DNA of 10,339 bases, from the NCBI GenBank assembly GCA_964243295.1, contig CAXTEJ010000085.1, positions 1 to 10,339 of the forward strand, given 5' to 3'. Every line of letters begins with the position of its first letter. The stretch's first letter is position 1. Origin of the DNA: CAXTEJ01 sp964243295. GTDB lineage: Bacteria; Actinomycetota; Actinomycetes; Actinomycetales; Angustibacteraceae. A program made the position numbers and the translations under genes. Under the pieces are notes generated by a model. The model made no database searches and had not been told where the DNA came from. It saw only the letters and a program-made list of their open reading frames with translations. Of this stretch, positions 7,242 through 10,339 are shown in pieces.

Positions 7242-7248
7242 GGAGAGG
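7242..7248 (+). promoter_or_regulatory. Shine-Dalgarno of the H-NOX gene
   Basis: GGAGAGG lies 8 bases before GTG 7257. It fixes that start among several upstream in-frame options, and the product then begins MYGLVN, the canonical start of H-NOX proteins. Confidence 0.8.
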
Positions 7249-7256
7249 CGTGCATC

Positions 7257-7817
7257 GTGTACGGGCTGGTCAACACCGCCGTGGCCGACCTCGCGCGCGC
7301 CGTCGGTGGCGAGGACGCCTGGACGGCGATCCGCACCCGCGCCGGCGTGGACGAGGAGTCCTTCGTCAGCATGACCGGCTACCCGGACGAGCTCACCTTC
7401 CGGCTGGTCGCCGCCGCCAGCGACGAGCTCGGGCTCAGCGAGCAGCAGGTGTTGACGGCGTTCGGGCGCCACTGGGTGCAGTACACGGCCCAGGTGGGCT
7501 GGGGTCCGCTGCTGCAGGCGACCGGCGGCACGCTGCCCGAGGTGCTCAGCGGGCTGGACGCGATGCACGCGCGGGTGCGGCTGATGATGCCGCAGCTGCG
7601 TCCGCCGTCCTTCACCTGCACGGATGTGACCGGCTCCAGTCTGGTGCTGCACTACTGGTCTGATCGGCCCGGCCTCGCGCCGATGGTTGTCGGCCTCGTC
7701 GAGGGCCTCGCCGAGCTGCTGGGCGGCAGTGCCAGCGCGCAGCACGTCCGTGCGGCTGCGGACGGTGCCGACCATGACGAGTTCCAGGTCGCGTACGCGA
7801 CGACGGCCGCCGCGTGA
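7257..7817 (+). CDS. Stand-alone H-NOX (HNOB) heme gas sensor
   Basis: Cytoplasmic heme-nitric oxide/oxygen binding protein of 186 residues, the normal length of a single HNOB domain (PF07700). The start MYGLVNTAVADL, the VSMTGYPDELTFRLV segment, the proximal heme ligand H104 in LDAMHARV, LRPPSF with P116, and the heme-propionate motif Y133-x-S135-x-R137 (YWSDR) are all intact, so heme binding is well supported. After R137 comes PGLAP where oxygen-binding H-NOX proteins carry a distal tyrosine; by alignment from memory this favours NO over O2. GTG 7257 is set by GGAGAGG. The gene overlaps the following HNOBA-GGDEF-EAL gene as GTGA, so the two are almost surely made together, and H-NOX probably controls that enzyme in trans. 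No name is assigned because symbols vary. Confidence 0.95.
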   Translation: MYGLVNTAVADLARAVGGEDAWTAIRTRAGVDEESFVSMTGYPDELTFRLVAAASDELGLSEQQVLTAFGRHWVQYTAQVGWGPLLQATGGTLPEVLSGLDAMHARVRLMMPQLRPPSFTCTDVTGSSLVLHYWSDRPGLAPMVVGLVEGLAELLGGSASAQHVRAAADGADHDEFQVAYATTAAA

Positions 7818-9586
7818 GCGGCCTGGCCGAAGAGGCGGTGGTCACGCCGGCCACCCGGGTGCTCGAGCAGGTGCTGGAGCAGGTGTTCCCCTTCCACCTC
7901 GAGGTCGACGACGGGGGTCGCGCCGTCCGGATCGGGCCCTCGCTGGCACTTGTCCGCCCCGACCTGCTGCCCGGGTCACTCGTCGACGCCCACCTGCGCA
8001 TCGTGAGTCCCCGTGGCGCGAGGTGGGGCGACGTCCCGCCGGGCCTGGTGATCGTCGAGGCTGTGGGATCGGCGCTGGTGCTGCGCGGCCAGATGATCGC
8101 CGCGCCCGGCGGTGCGCTGCTGCTGGGCTCGCCCTGGGTGACGACGCTCGCCCACCTCGACGAGCTGGGACTGCGGCTGGTCGACTTCGCCGCAGCTGAC
8201 CCCGTCACCGACTTCGTGATGCTGCTCGGTGCGCAGGCGAGCGCGCTGGCGGACGCGACGACCCTGGCCGCACAGCTGAAGCAGACCGCCGTCGACCTCA
8301 GGCACCGGGCGTCGCACGACAGCCTCACGGGGCTGGCGAACCGGACGCGTCTCACCGAGGTGCTCGGGGAGCACCTGCGCGCCGGGACGGGAGTGGGCGT
8401 GGTGCTGCTGGACCTCATCCACTTCAAGGAGATCAACGAGATCCTGGGTCATCGCGTCGGCGACCGGCTGCTGCAGCTCATCGGTGAGCGCGTGGTCGAG
8501 ACCGTCGGCGAGCGCGGGCTGACGGCGCGGATGGTCGGGGACGAGTTCGGCGTGCTGCTGCCGACCGTCCAGCCTGGCTGCGCGCTGGCTGAGCACCTCG
8601 AGGTCGTCGGACAGGTGCTGCGGGCGCTGGAGCAGCCGTTCCTCGTCGACGACGTCACGGTGGCGCTCGAGGCCAGTGCCGGGTTCGCGCGGGCTCCCGA
8701 GGACGGCGTCGCGGCGGAGACGCTGCTGCGCCGCGCCGAGACGGCGATGCACCGGGCCAAGGCGGAGCAGCGGCCGGTCGTCGTCTACGAGCCGGGCGTC
8801 GACGGCAACGACCCGCGGCGGCTGCGGCTGCTGGCCGAGCTGCGCGAGGCCATCGAGCTGGACCAGCTCGTGCTGCACTACCAGCCGCTGCTCGACCTGC
8901 GCAGCGGTCGAGTGCTGGCCGTCGAAGCTCTCGTGCGGTGGCAGCACCCCGTCGATGGCCTGCTGCCGCCCGGTCGGTTCATCCCGCTTGCCGAGGGCAG
9001 CGGCACGATCCATCGCCTCACCCGGGCCGTCATCACCAAGGCCTGCCGGCAGGCCAAGGCCTGGCAGGACGCCGGCTGGCCGGTCGTCGTCGCCGTCAAC
9101 GTCTCGGCCCGCTCGCTCATCGACGGCTCGCTGCCGGACGTCGTGGTCGCCGACCTGCGCGCCGTCGGCCTCCCGCCGCAGCTGCTGCGCATCGAGATCA
9201 CCGAGAGTGCGATCATCGCCGACCCCGTCCGCGCCAGGGACGTCCTCATGCGCCTGCGCGAGCTCGGCGTGGGCCTGGCCATCGACGACTTCGGATCCGG
9301 CTACACGTCCTTGGCGCACCTGCGTGACCTGCCGGTCCACGAGCTGAAGATCGACAGCTCGTTCGTGACCACGATGCTCACCGAGCCGAGGAACCTCGTG
9401 ATCGTTCGCACCGGCATCGAGCTCGCGGCGCGCTTCGGCCTCGAGTCGGTCGCCGAGGGGATCGAGGACGGCGAGACGCTCGCGGCCCTGCGCCGCCTCG
9501 GGTGCACGACTGCGCAGGGCTACCACGTGGCACGCCCGATGGCCGTCGAGGCGCTCGATGCCTGGCGGCGACACGCGGGTCGCTGA
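7814..9586 (+). CDS. HNOBA-GGDEF(degenerate)-EAL c-di-GMP phosphodiesterase
   Basis: A 590-residue cytoplasmic protein without membrane segments. Residues about 20-155 look like an HNOBA domain (PF07701): FPFH (25-28), RIVSPRG, LRGQM (90-94), LLGSPWVTTLAHLDELGLRLVDF and a helical ADATTLAAQLKQTAV connector. The GGDEF domain (about 170-330) is altered: VGDEF (241-245) replaces GGDEF, and DLIHFKEIN (200-208) has I where a second Asp is usual. No RxxD inhibitory site is seen. The EAL domain (about 340-588) keeps E371-A-L, N429, E464, D491-D492-F-G, K512, E548 and Q568-G-Y, so c-di-GMP hydrolysis is expected. The degenerate GGDEF may act as a GTP-sensing regulator or have weak cyclase activity. 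GTG 7814 overlaps the H-NOX stop by 4 bases; HNOBA is the likely contact for H-NOX. Confidence 0.93.
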   Translation: MSGLAEEAVVTPATRVLEQVLEQVFPFHLEVDDGGRAVRIGPSLALVRPDLLPGSLVDAHLRIVSPRGARWGDVPPGLVIVEAVGSALVLRGQMIAAPGGALLLGSPWVTTLAHLDELGLRLVDFAAADPVTDFVMLLGAQASALADATTLAAQLKQTAVDLRHRASHDSLTGLANRTRLTEVLGEHLRAGTGVGVVLLDLIHFKEINEILGHRVGDRLLQLIGERVVETVGERGLTARMVGDEFGVLLPTVQPGCALAEHLEVVGQVLRALEQPFLVDDVTVALEASAGFARAPEDGVAAETLLRRAETAMHRAKAEQRPVVVYEPGVDGNDPRRLRLLAELREAIELDQLVLHYQPLLDLRSGRVLAVEALVRWQHPVDGLLPPGRFIPLAEGSGTIHRLTRAVITKACRQAKAWQDAGWPVVVAVNVSARSLIDGSLPDVVVADLRAVGLPPQLLRIEITESAIIADPVRARDVLMRLRELGVGLAIDDFGSGYTSLAHLRDLPVHELKIDSSFVTTMLTEPRNLVIVRTGIELAARFGLESVAEGIEDGETLAALRRLGCTTAQGYHVARPMAVEALDAWRRHAGR

Positions 9587-9611
9587 GCCTGCGCCCATGA
9601 GCCTGCGCCCC
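9584..9611. repeat. 14-bp tandem duplication at the end of the EAL gene
   Basis: TGAGCCTGCGCCC at 9584-9596 recurs at 9598-9610, a 14-base period starting at the stop codon. It lies directly before the octamer minisatellite and looks like a slippage product. Confidence 0.8.
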
Positions 9612-9860
9612 GGGTGCTCGGGTGCTTGGCGTCGGGGTGCTCGGGGTGCTTGGTGCTTGGTGGTCGGGTGATCGGGTGCTTGGGTGCTTGGGTGCTTGGG
9701 TGCTTGGGTGCTTGGCGTCGGGGTGCTCGGGGTGCTTGGTGCTTGGTGGTCGGGTGGTCGGGTGGTCGGGTGGTCGGGTGCTTGGGTGCTTGGGTGCTTG
9801 GCGTCGGGGTGCTCGGGGTGCTTGGTGGTCGGGTGGTCGGGTGGTCGGGGTGTGTGGGGG
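9612..9860. repeat. G-rich octamer minisatellite with an 86-bp higher-order unit
   Basis: The tract is built of 8-base units GGGTGCTT and GGGTGGTC with 6-, 7- and 9-base variants. GGCGTC marks the start of each larger module at 9628, 9714 and 9800, exactly 86 bases apart. Module 1 ends in one GGGTGATC plus five GGGTGCTT; module 2 ends in three GGGTGGTC plus three GGGTGCTT, so both are 86 bases with different interiors. Module 3 is shorter and fades into TGTGTGGGGG. Neither strand gives a convincing protein: translations are low-complexity Gly/Leu/Trp/Val or Pro/Thr/His. The G-runs form repeated G3-N5 patterns. It lies between two convergent genes; the remainder, 9861-9933, shows nothing recognisable. 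Confidence 0.9.
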
Positions 9861-9933
9861 CTGCGTGCTGGGGTCCATCAGGGTCGGTGACTGCTCACGC
9901 TCGGCGTCAGGGCCGGCACCGCCCCAGCGGCGC

Positions 9934-10339
9934 TCAGAAGGGGGGCGGCCCAGGCCCCGCCTCGGTGCCGTTCTGGAGGGCGAACCCGTGCGCGGTGAGG
10001 AGGTCGGCGAGCGCCTGCTCCATGGTGCTCACCGTGTCGTCCACCAGCCGGTCGCACACGCTGCAGCCGTCGGCGCGCGAGTCCTGGCCGGGGTCAGTGT
10101 CCGCGTCGGTGTCCGCGTCGCTTTCAGCTCCGGCAGGCGTGGGCGGCACGTGAACGTGCCACTCGGCGAGCTCGTCGGACGGGTCGAGGTCGGTGTGATC
10201 ATGCCACTCGGCGAGCTCGTCGAAGGGGTCGAGGTCGGTGCGCTGATGCCACTCGGCGAGCTCGTCGGACGACGGGTCGAGGTTGGTGTGCTGGTGCCAG
10301 GGCAGGGGTGGTTCGGGGTGGCGGGTGTGGGTGTGCCCG
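9934..10339 (-). CDS. 3' end of an unidentified gene with C-terminal repeats, possibly HNH endonuclease family (partial)
   Basis: On the minus strand a frame enters from the right edge and runs 134 codons to a stop at 9936-9934. Its first visible residues, GHTHTRHPEPPLPW, resemble the tail that follows the HNH motif in actinobacterial DUF222/HNH proteins, but the diagnostic part is outside the window, so this is tentative. Then come three tandem repeats of about 15 residues with core T-(D/N)-L-D-P-x-D-E-L-A-E-W-H, an Asp/Thr-rich acidic stretch (about 74-82), a CSVC pair (92-95), a short amphipathic helix-like part (MEQALADLLTAHGF) and a Pro-rich end. GC-rich third positions and in-frame 45/48-base repeats support real coding. 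An internal GTG at 10149 is not needed as a start. Confidence 0.6.
   Translation of the reverse strand, partial: GHTHTRHPEPPLPWHQHTNLDPSSDELAEWHQRTDLDPFDELAEWHDHTDLDPSDELAEWHVHVPPTPAGAESDADTDADTDPGQDSRADGCSVCDRLVDDTVSTMEQALADLLTAHGFALQNGTEAGPGPPPF
10159..10296. repeat. Three in-frame tandem repeats of 45, 45 and 48 bp
   Basis: Each unit starts with CCACTCGGCGAGCTCGTCG (10159, 10204, 10249) and encodes, on the minus strand, the LDP-x-DELAEWH repeat. The third unit has one extra codon (an additional Ser). All lengths are multiples of three, so copy-number change keeps the frame. High identity suggests recent duplication. Confidence 0.9.

Noticed and set aside
7976..9598. 540-codon minus-strand open frame opposite the GGDEF-EAL gene
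   Set aside because: Antisense shadow; low-information translation, and the plus strand carries conserved catalytic motifs along its whole length.
9378..9878. Minus-strand Pro/Thr/His-rich open frame across the repeat
   Set aside because: Also a translation of the repeat; it runs into the 3' end of the EAL gene in antisense and shows no domain.
10024..10149. Separate 71-residue gene starting at GTG 10149
   Set aside because: The frame continues without a stop to the window edge through in-frame repeats, so this is better read as the tail of a longer gene.
9614..10153. Plus-strand open frame through the minisatellite giving a Gly/Leu/Trp-rich peptide
   Set aside because: Its periodicity comes from the octamer (24 bases = 8 residues); the non-repeat part is antisense to the better-supported minus-strand frame.

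Overview
This window looks like chromosomal DNA from a high-GC Gram-positive bacterium (Actinomycetota). Base composition is very GC-rich, third codon positions are almost always G or C, GTG starts are common, and the order tilS-hpt-ftsH-folE-folP-folB-folK-DUF3180 is a conserved actinobacterial neighbourhood. I cannot fix the genus from sequence alone. No rRNA, tRNA, CRISPR array, insertion sequence or replication origin is visible.

Region 1 (1-6381, all + strand) is housekeeping. It opens inside tilS, which reads without a stop codon into hpt and so encodes an apparent TilS-Hpt fusion. After a 188-base gap holding a candidate extracytoplasmic-function sigma promoter comes ftsH, the membrane AAA+ zinc protease. 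Four folate genes follow (folE, folP, folB, folK), ending with the membrane protein DUF3180. From folE onward the genes abut or overlap by GTGA junctions, so they are probably one translationally coupled operon leading from GTP towards dihydropteroate.

Region 2 (6403-9586) is accessory. A DUF1684 gene on the minus strand converges on the folate operon. Divergent from it is a two-gene operon: a stand-alone H-NOX heme sensor (HNOB domain), then, overlapping by 4 bases, a protein with an HNOBA domain, a degenerate GGDEF domain and an intact EAL domain. This looks like a gas-sensing c-di-GMP module. The HNOB/HNOBA pair best known from soluble guanylate cyclases is split over two genes and joined to c-di-GMP turnover, with the net output predicted to be c-di-GMP hydrolysis. 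The divergent promoter region carries a 9-bp inverted repeat with a smaller palindrome inside it.

Region 3 (9587-10339) holds a G-rich octamer minisatellite with an 86-bp higher-order period and strong G-quadruplex potential. Beyond it is the 3' end of a minus-strand gene that runs off the window, possibly an HNH-endonuclease-type protein, whose C-terminus carries three in-frame 15-16 residue repeats and an acidic tail.
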